From Adiantum capillus-veneris (lineage: Eukaryota; Streptophyta; Polypodiopsida; Polypodiales; Pteridaceae): DNA of 64,000 nucleotides. The position numbers were made by a program, and so were the translations under genes. Location: contig CM043967.1 of assembly GCA_014529385.2 (NCBI GenBank), positions 12,363,001 through 12,427,000 on the forward strand, in the 5' to 3' direction. Numbering within the stretch: position 1 is the first letter of the stretch; the number at the start of each line of letters is the position of its first letter. Of the stretch, positions 20,446-31,205 are shown one piece after another. The notes beneath the pieces are model-generated. The model ran no database searches and was not told the DNA's origin. It worked only from the letters and a program-made list of their open reading frames with translations.

Positions 20446-21040
20446 CTATGAGGCCAAAAATCTGCTCATTGCCTCAACAATGAAAAGAAATAGGAAGAAA
20501 GCAAGAGGGTAGCTGTGTCGAACCGATTTTGTGAGCATGAATTGTTCCCCTTGCCAATAGCACTTGGCTATGCGCACACTTGTAGAGAACTGACATTCCT
20601 TTAATCCATGCATCTGAAAAGCCCATCCGGTGCATAGTGCCCTCAAGGAAGTCCCAATCAAGTCTGTCATATGCCTTCTCAAAATGGAGAAGAAGTACCA
20701 CAAGATACTCTCCACGGAGACGAGCGAGAGCAGTCCCCTCTTAAAAAGTGAAAATGTTGTCAAAGATGTTACGCTCCTTGACAAAGCCCGTTGTGTCTCA
20801 TGTATTATGCTCTCAAGTAGCACATAATTCTCAAACTTAGAGCCTTTGCTAAAATTTTGTAGGCTCAATTGAGAATGGTGATGGGTCGCCATTGTCGAAC
20901 CTCCCATCCAAGGAGCATCCCTCCGTGGGGATAAGATAGATCAAACCCTCACTCATGATATCCGGTATCCCCCCAGCGTGCAAAATATTTTGGTAGGCAC
21001 TACAAAGGTCTCGACCAAGAACCTCCCAATACTCCAAGGA
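20446..21040 (-). pseudogene. LINE reverse transcriptase fragment, minus strand
   Basis: On the minus strand: EYWEVLGRDLCSAYQNILHAG and LIYLIPTEGCSLDGRFDN (21040-20880), then HFEKAYDRLDWDFLEGTMHRMGF (motif A with Asp, about 20690-20625) and LARGTIHAHKIG, with CPLAFFLFLFIVEAM-like wording near 20520. This order (LIPK-type start, motif A, RQGCPLSP) is that of plant LINE RT. Motif C is not reached before the junction with the + strand endonuclease at about 20440. Several frame changes. Confidence 0.8.
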
Positions 21041-21499
21041 GTTGGGAGTCAGATTTGTTAGGGTTCAGGCCATCACTAATTATACACCTTATTCTTTGGT
21101 GATTGATTGCTTTGATACAGATTGCTTGCACCATTTTGGCGCATGTTTGTACGCAGATCCTGCTACACTCGCACTGACTACGACTGCATGTACGGTATGT
21201 TTGTGCGCAGACCGTGTTACTTTGGCAGTGACTACCGTGTTACGTTGAGTTACGGATATTGCCACTATACGACGCTTGTGGAATAAATTTGGCTTGATAT
21301 TTTTTGGCAGTCTTGGCTGTTTTTGAGACTCGGTTTGGAAGAGTCCTTTCTGAGACTGTGGCTAATCGAGTCTGTATAGCATTTTGTGAGGGTCGTTGTG
21401 TGAGGTTTTTTTAAGCCGAGCACTTGGGGTTGGGGTATCGAGTGTGAGGTGGATTAGGCAACTGGAGGTCCCCTTTCGTGGCCTCGCCATATAGGTTAT

Positions 21500-21800
21500 G
21501 TAGCATATCTTGCGATACCTCAAGGGTTTAGCCAACAAGTGCTTACGCTTTGGGAACAGTGATACATCCATAGATGGATACACTGATTCTGATTATGCGG
21601 GTTGCGTGGACATTAGGAGATCCACATGTGGCTACGTTTTCTTGAGCGGCAGTCTCTTGGAGATCATGTCTCCAAAATTGCACTTCGTCTTCCACCATTG
21701 AGGCTGAATATGTTGCAGTTCCCAATGCCAACTAGGAAGTTGTGTGGTTATCTCGTCTAGTCCGAGACCTTGATATACACCAGACTCTAGTGCTACGTTG
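21500..21800 (+). pseudogene. Ty1/copia RNase H fragment
   Basis: The frame at 21510 reads RYLKGLANKCLRFGNSDTSI, DGYTDSDYAGCVDIRRST and GYVFLSG, the hallmark of the copia polymerase C-terminus (D-x-D-W-A-G with Tyr for Trp). After a shift near 21690, STIEAEYVAVPNA and EVVWLSRLVRDL follow. No other copia domain or LTR is present nearby, so it is an isolated scrap. Confidence 0.85.
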
Positions 21801-21814
21801 TGATAGTCAGAGGA

Positions 21815-21950
21815 CATGAGGGGGTGCAAAGCATGTGTCGGGATATTGTAGAGGATATACCTATAGTGTGGCACAACCCCTCTTGAGGGGGTGCAAAGGA
21901 TGTGTCAAGATATTGTAGTGGCTTTACCTACAGAGTGGTACACCCCTCTG
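21815..21950. repeat. Two-copy tandem repeat, about 64-bp unit
   Basis: GGGGGTGCAAAGCATGTGTC (about 21819) is repeated as GGGGGTGCAAAGGATGTGTC (about 21889), each followed by a GATATTGTAG ... ACCTA ... GTGG order. It follows the copia scrap and could be part of its 3' end. Confidence 0.75.
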
Positions 21951-22159
21951 GCAGCTCCCTGCTCGATGGGGGCTTTCATGCAAGAGGAGGTCCTCATTTC
22001 AATAAGGGCTTACTTATACATAGATTCTCGCTTGTACTTTGAGGTTCAAAGAGAGGTCGCCTCCATAGTCACTGTCAAAGGTGGTTAAGTGTTGCTTTCA
22101 GTGGATCCGAGTTGTCGACATCAGTGGAAGGACTAGTATCATAGACCTTGACTTGTTAG

Positions 22160-22970
22160 TTCTTGAGTGTGGACACTGGCGGCGGCCATGGGCTTGGGAA
22201 AGCCGTCCTTTGGTGCGATTGTAGTGGGACCTTGGGGAGTGGTTTCCGAGATCCCTTTACTCTAGCTGATCACCTCGGGATCCCCTTCTTCCAATACATA
22301 CCTCCGAGTTCTAGGCAGAATTTTGGGAGCGCTTGTGGGATAGCAAACAACCAAGGAGAGTCACCATGTTCTAGTGCCTAGTTGGACATCCAGCTACTAC
22401 AGTCAATTGGTGCACATTGGCATCTTCAGGGAATGTGCCACTTGTGATCCACTTGAGGCCCAACATCACTGTCTGTGGGATTGCCCCATGGCACAAAAGA
22501 TTTGGCTTCGAATTCTTCAGTTGATGCTTGCTCTTTCTACAGTCAGCCTATACATTTGGGGTGTTGTAGCTTGGTCCACACTCACGCGCCCGACACTTAG
22601 CCTTGATATGGCTTCAGTCAGCATGATGATTGTGATACAAGAGGGTTGGCGGCCCACACTTTAGCCCGCCATAGAGCATGTCTCTAAGGAGTTGTTGGGA
22701 GCTCATTTGTAGCCTAACACTATGGTTCATGGCCAGCTTGTTTCTTCCAGATCTTCGAGGCTCGATCCGTCCCATTAGTTTGGCTGGAGATGATCCATAC
22801 ACTCAGGGGCCAGTTTGAGAGAGTTAGGGAAGCTTTGACCGCATGCGGAAGTACTGCAAAGCCTTCTTGCGACCTTGCAATCAGGGCCGTTATTCACCAT
22901 GGTTCATGGTGCACCTACATAGCAGTATCGTCCACGAATATGGTTGTTTCCTCCTTCCATATCTTGATTT
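22160..22970 (+). pseudogene. LINE ORF2 C-terminus with zf-RVT-type zinc finger
   Basis: LGSGFRDPFTLADHLGIPFF (about 22213) and then a zinc-finger region, FRECATCDPLEAQHHCLWDC (about 22427-22490), followed by PMAQKIWLRILQLM and YIWGVVAWSTL. Cys-x2-Cys, His and Cys spaced in this way before W-x-x-A-W marks the zf-RVT domain at the end of plant LINE ORF2. The frame changes around 22380. It probably belongs to the same LINE family as copies A and B, whose RT is found inverted at 20446-21040. Confidence 0.72.
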
Positions 22971-22974
22971 AGCC

Positions 22975-23175
22975 ATCATTGTACATATCTTACCTTTTCA
23001 TTGGGAAAGTCTCCCCACATTTTGACGTAGCCCTTATATAGTTTTCATAACTAATGGAAGGATCTTTTTCTTGCCAAAATAAAAAAGGATGTCTCGGTGG
23101 TATTGGAGTCGTTGATGTCAATTTGCAATTCAAGATCTACAGGGAGGATTCCATGGGGGAGGTTGAGTCATGGAG
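22975..23175 (+). pseudogene. Possible further LINE scrap
   Basis: Near 23085-23130 the + strand reads KKGCLGGIGVVDVNLQF, close to the G-G-L-G-I-x-D wording between RT and zinc finger in plant LINEs. The order relative to the zinc finger at 22.4 kb is reversed, so it would be a separate copy. It is cut at 23175 by the LTR. Confidence 0.4.
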
Positions 23176-23599
23176 TGTAATAGACTTGGACACTCCAAGC
23201 TAAAGATCTATAGCAGCACACGTGATAAAATTGTAAACAATTGAATTGAACTTGAAAAGAGAGAGAAGAGGCCCTGACACTTATTTAAAGGCACGAGACC
23301 AAAAGTAACTCACTTTGAAAAGCACTAGCCCCCAAAAGCTTCAAAACAAAAACTAGCGCCCTATTGGGCAGTTTTTGTAAATTGCAAGTCGTCCATATTA
23401 CCACGTTAGCAATCTTTGCAAAACACAGGCCAATCCGTGCAGCATGCCATGTGTCAGCTTCAATGTTGATTGGGGTCCTTGCTTTATCTTTAGAAAGGTT
23501 TAGGTCCCTCGGCCCGGTTATGTCAATTGGGTAGGTTTATCCCTAGGCCTCTCGGCTGGAATCTGCAAATTAGGCCATGCCATGTCACAAATTTTGACA
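23176..23599 (-). repeat. Chromovirus LTR (copy 2), 3' LTR of a minus-strand element
   Basis: The ends are TGTAATAGACTTGG (23176) and TTTTGACA (to 23599), i.e. TGTCAAAA ... TATTACA on the minus strand, 424 bp. TACTCCCCTCTTGAA (23600-23614) next to it is the reverse complement of a polypurine tract. It shares both edges with the LTR at 10041-10605. The shorter length suggests an internal deletion relative to copy 1. Confidence 0.82.
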
Positions 23600-23979
23600 T
23601 ACTCCCCTCTTGAAATAATTGCAATCGCCCTCGATTCAGCTGCAAAACATAGGACAAAAACTACCTCATTAGACATTGACTTGTAAGTACTCACATGCTA
23701 GACTGCACACATCTAGCACTTGCACAAAAACGAGAATCACTGAACATTCATATCACATTTACATCATTATCCTCGTCGAGATCTTAGATGAGAATCATGA
23801 CCTTTTCGACACTTACTCAAACAATACATGCATGACAGAGTATGTGTAACAAATTCATTTTCGGAATTCCCATTTCAAATGTATATCCTCTCATAAACTC
23901 ATTCAACAAAACATTGTCAGCCTATTAGTATCTCTAAAATATCAAAGAGAAATCACTAACTTTATTTCAATCGAGATAA

Positions 23980-24722
23980 CTTGTTGACAGAGGAGTGGAA
24001 TAGCTCCCCTCTTGTGCATTCCGCACCACACCAGATTCAACGTGTTGATTCATCGATAAGTTTCAAAATTGGTGCTAAACAAAAAACCTTAAGGTAGAGC
24101 TCTAAAATGTGAGGAGAATCTGCTAAGTCTTCCTCCTCCATCCACTTAGCATCAAGAGCCGGACGACTGCTAAACTTGACCAAATATTAATACTCGGGTC
24201 TTCTTACCTTTCACTTTCCTTTCCTTGGGTTCCAGTACGTGTTCTAGAATGAGAATTCTTCCGTCTCTTTCACTTTCAATAACTCATTTGGTTCCTTGTC
24301 CACTTATACTTTACCTTTGAAAGGTCTCATGAGACTCATATGAAATGCCTCATGAAGCTTCCAAGTATCTGGTAACTTCAATCGGAAGGGTACATCATTT
24401 ATCTTTTCTTGTCCCTGGAAGGGCCCATAGTATTGCATACTAAGCTTTGAAAAAAGCCTCTCCTTACCCTTCCACTTTCATAGGCATGCTTTCTCAAACC
24501 GGAGGAGCACCCAATCAGTTTCCTTCATTGTAAGTCATGTTGATGCTTGCCTGTTTCCTTCTTATGATGCCTTCTTATGTTGTGCTTGAGACTTCTGCAA
24601 AGCCTGCCTTACCTTGGCAAAAGCATTATTTAGGTCGATCTGCTTCAAAAATCTTGTCCTTGGTACTTAGAGTCGGTTGAATCTTTCTACCCTCGGCGAT
24701 CTCAAATGGCACCTTCCCAGAG
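23980..24722 (-). pseudogene. Chromovirus integrase C-terminus with chromodomain-like tail (minus strand)
   Basis: Reading down the minus strand from 24720: VPFEIAEGRKIQPTLSTKDK, then KERLFSKLSMQYYGPF (about 24465-24420), FRLKLPDTWKLHEAFHMSL, MRPFKGKV, and near 24190-24100 YLVKFSSRPALDAKWMEEED. The wording is close to T1 at 4.3-4.9 kb, including KDKIFEAD and DAKWMEE, so the two are related chromoviruses. Stops and shifts are frequent. The rest of pol is missing; unrelated DNA begins at 24722. Between the tail and the polypurine tract (23615-23980) there is only non-coding 3' sequence. Confidence 0.82.
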
Positions 24723-25475
24723 ACGTGTGAATTGTGTACCACTGGCCATTAGAGCAATCAGGGCTCACTTTCGACAATGGTGCCATGGTTTTGACATGGC
24801 TTTCGATGTTCTTGTCGAGGAAGCAGACTTTCCGCATGAGGAGAGAGTACCTCCGGCTTCTATCCAGGATTGGTTGTTACAAACTGATGACGTGTGAAGT
24901 CACTGAAGACCCGAGTGGTTACAACTTCTCGAGCCTCTAACCCTAGCCGGCTTGCAGATCTCGATCGAGGGGCCTAAACCCTAGAAGCAGAAGAAGATTA
25001 AGATCTCACCAACTTACAGATCCTCATCGAGTGGGAAAAAATAATAAAGTTTGATCAACTTATGGCACCATATCTGATGGGACCCAAACCTAATAAGGCA
25101 AGACCCACACACACAAATCGCGTAGCAATTAATGTCGTGGCAGGGCAGTACAGATGTCCACAATTTATGTTGACATGCTAGCATGGCATCTGGATTTTCC
25201 ATTGACATTCTGATAGGGCATTGTACGAAAATTTCCATGTTTTGCGCTGAACAAGATGTGATGTGGCAGTAGCTGTACGGACAACCCATAGGGCGCAAGG
25301 ATTTTGAGACCAAATGATTTTTGAGTTGATGCTTTTGATACAATTGATTTGAATGGCCAAGGGCCTTCAATATGTGCCAAGGGGTTATACTCTGGCTTGC
25401 TTTCACGTGGAGATGTAAAGTAGGGAGTACCAACATTGTACTAAGTTGAAGCAATAAAAAATACTCAAAGAGGTG
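24723..25475. other. Unassigned, possibly LINE B leader
   Basis: No motif recognised. A + strand open frame at 24706-24897 (RAHFRQWCHGFDMAFDVLVE) has reasonable composition but no known resemblance. CTCTAACCCTAGCC and CCTAAACCCTAG words at 24937-24985 could be leader sequence of the LINE that follows. Confidence 0.4.
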
Positions 25476-25477
25476 CC

Positions 25478-26130
25478 ATGGTTTGGGACAAGTGCACTCT
25501 GGGGGTGGAACTCCGCCACTTCGTGTCTCATGTGTCGTGCATCTCTTTTAGTTCAGTTGTTTTGAAGTGCGAAAAGTCTGTTCATAGTGTTCTTTTCCAT
25601 TGGCACGTCGTGCCCTCCCGTTACATTGGTTCCGAGTTTGGCATTGTCTTGGAGACCCTGCGCACGTCGGCTTCAGTCGTTGCCAAGGCAACAAGTATAC
25701 CTATTGTACGCGTTTTGGTTTGGGACACACTATCTCCCAAAGGTAGTTCTTTTGCCTAGGGTGAGTGGTGGTTGGCTATGCCAGAGCGTGGAGTATTCGG
25801 GTCTCTCGAACCAATGTTTTATATGTAGCCATCTCGTGAAGTCTTGTCCTTGTAGAAAACCTTGCCCCGTGACACATGCTCAGCCTTCCAAGGTTGGACC
25901 GGCACACACACACACACTCTCTCCTTACGCCTCTTGTTGCCCCAGCTCCCGTAGGCTCCTCTCTGGCCCTTCCCACATACCACCACCGACCCAGAACAGG
26001 ACATTTTGAGCAGCTCGGAGATCTCTTCGCAGCATTTTCTCTACGAGCCGGTTGGCTCAGGAGGGATTGCCCTACCTGACAATCCCTCCTAAGGACGCCT
26101 CTTTTGGTGCAGCTTCTCCCTTTGCGACAA
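25478..26130 (+). pseudogene. LINE copy B ORF1 (DUF4283-like with CCHC knuckle)
   Basis: The + strand reads CEKSVHSVLFHWHVVPSRYI, VRVLVWDTLSPKGSSFA and, after a shift near 25760, EYSGLSNQCFICSHLVKSCP (about 25797-25860). A W-V-x-L-P-like domain followed by E-Y-x-x-L-P-x-x-C-F-x-C-x-x-x-G-H is the normal structure of plant LINE ORF1. The His of the knuckle is retained (SHL) while the spacing is slightly disturbed. The protein would bind LINE RNA. Proline-rich wording follows (25880-26010). Confidence 0.68.
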
Positions 26131-26149
26131 TCTCACGAGGGCTGATCTG

Positions 26150-27560
26150 TTTCGACATTTGCCGATGATGGGATTTCTTCGACTATGATCTTAGGCCGTT
26201 TCTTGGCGACCCGTCCCTTGACCTCGAGACAGCTTGTTTCATAGTACATGTTCTCTTTTTGGCATCCCAAGGCACTAAGGCCTTGGATACATCGGTTGGT
26301 TTTTATTTTCCAGTGTGTGGCAAGAATCACGTTGAGTGGACTATGCAACAATACTTGACTGGCTCTAGGTCCAGTGTCCTTCAGGTTTCGCACCACACGG
26401 GGGACCTGGGAGTGATAGACTTGCTACAAACACTTTGACTGTTAGCCAAGTTCAGTGTGATGTCCCTTGATGCAGTTGGTTGTAAACACATTGTGATCTA
26501 CTTTTTTGGAATTACCGAGAGTGCTCCTTGCTATGTATTTGTACATGGGAATTCATGGACAGAGGATGTAGCCCAATGGACTACATGCTCTTCTGAAACA
26601 TGGGTTGGACAGTCCCTTCGGACATGGCTTTCTCGATGTTTTGCCGGATGAGGACTACTCCCCATCCAAGCAAGCCTCGAAGATTGCGAGATTTGCTAGC
26701 GCAGCAGTATCGTTTTTCTCTCATTGAACCCATGAGGATTGTCTCATGGAATGTGCAAGGATTAGGTGGACCCTAGTTTCTATGCCAAAGGGGTCGCTTA
26801 CGTCAGAAGCTTTAGAGATGCCTTGTGGGTGGCATGATAGATATTCTTATGCTTTAGGAGCACCATCTTTGTGAGAGCCATAATCAATGTTGTGGTTAGA
26901 TCTTGCGTGGCTGCTATGAGACTTTTGGTCAACTTCTTTTGGGCTTGGTGGCATCCAAGGAGGTGTATATATGACTATTGCGGACTCGTGGCAGCAGGCC
27001 ATTGTGGACATAGGTATTCTTGTGCCAGGCAGGGCACAATGGGTCACCATGCAGGTTCAAGGACGCCCTTTGGGTTTCTTGAACATTTATGCGCCCAACC
27101 ATGTCAATGCGCGGGCTGAGTTTTGGTCACATATTGTGGAGTCTTCACCTCATGCAAATCAGTGGTGCATTGGGGGGGACTTCAACATGCTAGAGAACTT
27201 CTTGGATAGGAGTGGAAGCGGCCATGCTACTACTATTCATGGTGCTGAGCCGGCTCCTTCGGAGACTCCATGTATACTTTAAGGTTTTCAGATGTATGGC
27301 AGCATGCAACCTCTCCTTCTCTCTCTGTCGGATCGCAAAGTAGGAGGCGTGAATCTATCTAGGATAGAACGTTTCTACGCTAGTGACCACATTTGTGACT
27401 TGGGAGGTTCTGTATACATTTTGGCAAGGATTACCTTTTCTGATCACGCGTCAGTGATTTGTACTGTGTCTGATCAACAGAGGAGCGATTGGGACAGTAA
27501 ATGTGGACACACAAGGGGAGTGTGCTGCTAGAGCGACCTTTGGCATTGAAGCTTAGTCGT
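26150..27560 (+). pseudogene. LINE copy B: spacer and endonuclease
   Basis: The block 26160-26420 is the counterpart of 19630-19870 in copy A. The endonuclease starts at RIVSWNVQGLGGP (26733) and contains IDILMLQEHHLCESH (Glu), GRPLGFLNIYAPNHVNA (27063), QWCIGGDFNMLENFLDRSG (27160-27217, the G-D-F-N strand) and VGGVNLSRIERFYASDH (27341), with TFSDHASVICTVSD (Asp-His pair) near the end. All catalytic landmarks of an APE-type nuclease are present but spread over three frames. RT does not follow; the text fades by 27650. Confidence 0.82.
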
Positions 27561-27679
27561 TACTTCCTCCAGGAGTTTACTGCTCGTTTGGCTGCGACCA
27601 AGGAGCAGGCGAAACAGCTCCAATGGGGCATTGCTTCCTTACGTAGGATGTAGGAGCATCACGAGATAGCCCTTGGATG

Positions 27680-28550
27680 TAGGAGAAAATGCAACAGGCT
27701 CATCATCATGAATAGTGTAAACACCTATAGCAACCACCTCAATCTCTTCTCATTCATCAATGCTCTATCAACTTCTGCAATGTGCTTGTTCTTTCGCTCA
27801 ACAACACCAATTTTCTGTGGAGTATGCCTGCAGCATGAAAATTGTCTCTGAATTCCATGTTTTTCAGAAAACCATTGAATTCATTGGAGAAATATTATCG
27901 CTCTCGATCTGACCTCAGACACTGTACATGTTTCCTAGTCTGTTTTTCAACCATAGCTCTGAAATTCTGAAAGTGCATAAACATCTCACTCTTTTGCTTC
28001 ATGAAATAGACGCATACCTTCTGTGTATGGCCAACTCACATAATATCTCATCCACCCATAGATGCAGTCTTTGTCGGACCCATACATTTGTGCGCCTAAA
28101 TCCAATGCATTCTTGCTTACATGCTTATCATGAGGAAATGATGTTTTTGCCTGCTTTTCAAACTGACAAGCTCACAAACTTTCTGCATTTCAACAAATTT
28201 AAATGTTGGCAAACATGTAACCATCTTTTTAGTTTGCATTATTTTCAGCCTCAACAAATTTACATGATCGGTACGTTTGTGTCAAAACTCAATATTTCGG
28301 ACAACTCCTGCACCTTGTGCAAACACAGGAGCATTCACTTCGGGCATGTTTACATCCAAAGTTAACATTTTATCCACTTTCTTTCCTTGCACAACCAACC
28401 TTCTATTCTTCTTATGCTCTTTGACAAAGAGACCATCAAGGTTAAACCTGACAAGCAAGACCTACTCAACCATCTACCCAACAAATACCAAGTTCTTTGT
28501 AATATTGGATACATGCAGTTCAGCAGCCAGGAACTTTAACCCCAAGTAAA
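27680..28550 (-). pseudogene. Ty1/copia integrase fragment (minus strand)
   Basis: On the minus strand LRSDRERYYFSNEFNGFL (about 27920-27870) and GVVERKNKHIAEVDRALMNE (27815-27755) are the Asp- and Glu-containing parts of the copia integrase core. Upstream (28110-27960) FRAMVEKQTRKHVQ-like and MGPTKTASMGG-like wording matches the beginning of the core, though the first catalytic Asp region is degraded. The part above 28150 is very decayed. No LTR was identified. Confidence 0.75.
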
Positions 28551-28852
28551 TTAACCTTGGGGTTAAGCCAGAAATTGAAAGTTTAGGCGCTAAATTTGGG
28601 AGTGGATAGAACAACGGTAATGAGTGCGGTAATACCCGTGGTAATAACAGCGGAGAAAGTCATGGTAATGCTTTAAACACAAAAAAAAAACCTGCCCTCC
28701 TCTCTCTTGTTTCTCTCATTGAATTTGCACCTTCTCTCTACAAAACGCGATAAAACGGTGCGGTAAACACTTGGTGATTTTCATAATGTAATCTTGCTCG
28801 TGGACTACTCCATAGCACTAAGGTGAGATCGTTTTCAAGTTTACTTGTAGGT

Positions 28853-28873
28853 TTAGGGTTTAGGGTTTAACAT
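28853..28873 (+). repeat. Short interstitial TTTAGGG run
   Basis: GGTTTAGGGTTTAGGGTTT contains about two and a half plant-type telomere units. Such short runs also occur in promoters of plant ribosomal-protein genes (telo-boxes), but no gene follows here. Confidence 0.85.
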
Positions 28874-29164
28874 GGTTTGTGTGTGCATTTTTTGCAAGTT
28901 GGAGGACGTTTACAACACCTTTTCTTGCTCAAATAGGTCGCATGTGACTGGTTGAAATTTTAATCCATATTAAATTTATTTGAATAAATTTGTATATTGA
29001 TTATAAAAAAAATCATGCTTTAAAGGAAATTATGGTTTGTGTTGCGAAATTTCATTTTGAATTAGGAAAAAAATTCGTTTTAGTTTATGAAAAAATCTTG
29101 TTTTGAAGAAATTTTGTTTTTATTTATGTCATTTTTGAAAATATGTGATTGATGAGATTTAAGT

Positions 29165-29400
29165 TCTAGGTTTTTGTTAGGTTTAGTTTAGGTTATATGT
29201 TAGGTTAGGGTATACATAGGTTATATGTTAAGTTATAAGTTAGGTTATACATTAAGTCATGTTAGGTTAGGTTCTAAGTTAGGTTTAAACTAAAGATTAA
29301 ATTAAGCTATAAGTTAGCTTATAGGTTAGGTTATAGGTTGTATGTAAAAAGCTAGGTTAGGTTATATGTTAGGTTAACTCATGTTTAGATTATAGATGGA
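29165..29400 (+). repeat. Degenerate TTAGGTTA/TTATATG repeat
   Basis: Words such as TTAGGTTA, TTATATGTTAGG and AAGTTATAAG recur irregularly more than fifteen times over 235 bp. It is an AT-rich minisatellite-like block; it resembles telomere DNA loosely, but the unit is not regular. Confidence 0.8.
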
Positions 29401-30147
29401 CGTTGTGTTCGGACAGTTAGAAATTATGTACTTTTATGTTAATCTAAACACTCATCGATGAAACGTCCAAACACGACCATCTACCAGCATCTAAACCATA
29501 ACCCTCTAACCCTATTAGCAGACTGAAATGGCCAAGCGCTACAGTACTAATTGGATTTGGAGCGACCAAATCAAAAGTTGCCAAACCTAAGCAGATTTAC
29601 ATAGCCTATCCTAACGCTCTAAATATAGTAATATATTAGCGGCCAAAACAAAAGTTGTTAATCTAAAGACAATAACCCTTAGTAGACTAAATGGTTTCAC
29701 AATACCCTAATATTGTGAACAAGTAAATTAACTTTACAATGGTAACCTTAACCAACAAGTAAATTAAGAAGTTATTGTTAGCTCCATCATTTATGAAAAC
29801 AGTGTGACTCTACGGCCAGCTATGGTGTCATACATGTGCAGCATGGCATGCAAACCTAGGCTGCCACATAGCTTGTGTCACAGAACAAGCATGGCTCTTA
29901 TTATAGTGTCACACGGTCACCTCTCTAAACTCTTCGAAATTGAGAGGTAGCGTGTGCACTGTGTGCAGCTGCTTAGAGGATCTACCATCTCTCTTAAACT
30001 CACTACCACACCCGTACTAGCTTTAAGCTTTTGGCATTTGGCTTTAGTGTGCCCTAATTTTTTCCGAGAAAAAGATCCTTCCATTAGTTAATAAAACTAC
30101 CCATAGGGCTACAACCACCTCTACTAGAGAGGGCTACATAAAAAGCA

Positions 30148-30150
<3 letters not shown>
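29401..30150. other. No recognisable gene
   Basis: AT-rich DNA without coding signal. A (CT)n tract follows at 30150-30190, then alternating GTGTGTGTGTACGCACGTGCGCACGTG at about 30206-30231, which could form Z-DNA. Confidence 0.6.
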
Positions 30151-30193
<43 letters not shown>

Positions 30194-30244
30194 AAATTCT
30201 TCTCGTGTGTGTGTACGCACGTGCGCACGTGCTAATAAGAAGAG

Positions 30245-30412
30245 GAAAATGGTATAACCTTTCTATAACCCAAGTGTGGTAGATTGGTCATGCCATTTCC
30301 CTCTTGAATAACAGGTCTTGAGTTCAACTTCCCTTGTCGGATAGATCTTTAAGGTCTCTTGGGATAGTTTCCTACGACGCTAAAATTCTCTTCTTCTTCT
30401 TCTACTACTATC
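30245..30412 (+). mobile_element. tRNA-derived SINE candidate, copy 1
   Basis: TAACCCAAGTGTGGTAGATTGG (from about 30265) resembles the D-arm/A box region of a tRNA, and TCTTGAGTTCAACTTCC (30316-30332) resembles a T-arm/B box (G-G-T-T-C-G-A-x-T-C-C). The part 30300-30412, CCCTCTTGAATAACAGG ... CTCTTGGGATAGTTTCCT, is repeated at 58767-58890. The body ends in CTTCTTCTTCTT and a (CT)n tract. A Pol III-type head with a body shared by distant copies and a simple tail is the structure of a SINE. Target duplications are not clear. Confidence 0.6.

Positions 30413-30447
<35 letters not shown>
30413..30447 (+). repeat. (CT)n microsatellite behind the SINE
   Basis: About 15 CT units directly after the TTC-rich tail of the SINE candidate. 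A second (CT)n of 20 units is at 30513-30554. Confidence 0.9.
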
Positions 30448-30451
<4 letters not shown>

Positions 30452-30511
30452 TATGTATTGAAAATCGTCTCCATTTATCCATGTTCATGTCTCTTCATAC
30501 TTTCTTATGTG

Positions 30512-30556
<45 letters not shown>

Positions 30557-30599
30557 GTATCCTATCCCTGTCATTATTGTGCATTGAAGAGGGTGGATA

Positions 30600-30950
30600 T
30601 GGAATGAGCATGTGCATTTGACACATTGCATTCCTTTCCATAGCCTTTCAAATTCTATCATGTACTTCAAAAGCTTATGACTCTAGTAGTGTGTGGCACT
30701 TATACTCTCAAACTTGTAGTGAGCATAATATACATAGTCGATGTGAATCTTTTTCATTGCCCAATGTCTCGTCTCACATCGAGGGGAGTGGAAGCCAAGC
30801 CGAATCAAGGGGATAGTCTCAAGCATATTGGAAGGAGTACGGTTTCCCTTTTTTAACAAAGAACATGGTTTTGTAGTTGGGGGCAATATGAGTGATGTGA
30901 TGTATGCAGCATACCACGTTGGCTTTTGTCGAAGCCAAAATACATTGGTA
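30600..30950 (-). pseudogene. LINE 3' end fragment, second copy
   Basis: On the minus strand PPTTKPCSLLKKGNRTPSNM and HWAMKKIHIDYVYYAHYKFE line up with PPSTKPCSSLKEETIVTLTC and GTMEKSQIDCAHYAHYKFE of the longer LINE at 31206-31562. It is thus a 5'-truncated copy of the same LINE family, placed directly behind the first (in minus sense) and separated from it by a (CT)n(CA)n tract. Confidence 0.75.
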
Positions 30951-30951
30951 T

Positions 30952-30953
<2 letters not shown>

Positions 30954-31031
<78 letters not shown>
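30954..31031. repeat. Compound microsatellite (GT)n(GA)n
   Basis: GT units to 30986, then GA units to 31031. On the minus strand it reads AAAAT(CT)n(CA)n and is where the LINE 3' sequence ends. Confidence 0.97.
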
Positions 31032-31035
<4 letters not shown>

Positions 31036-31205
31036 ATTATCGTCCTTGGATATCAAATATGACCTATGAGACCAAAGTTACATGTGATGTAGTATGTGTA
31101 TGGTTGATGAGTGACTCTCGATGCTCCAAAATTGTGGTGATGAGAGTCGCAATGGAGAGACCACATTGTGGCTGGAAGAGGAAACTATGTAGATCTAAGT
31201 CATGA

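Noticed and set aside
24706-24897. 63-codon + strand frame next to the chromovirus fragment as a host exon
   Set aside because: The first codons are reverse-strand integrase; the remainder has no homology that I know and no splice sites.
28853-28873. A true telomere end
   Set aside because: Only two to three units, with ordinary DNA on both sides.
30954-31205. Open frames of alternating Arg-Glu, Cys-Val or Leu-Ser across dinucleotide tracts, here and at 7381, 30334, 35861, 36034, 37646, 47583, 48006, 48941 and 54429
   Set aside because: They are translations of (GA)n, (GT)n and (CT)n and carry no other signal.
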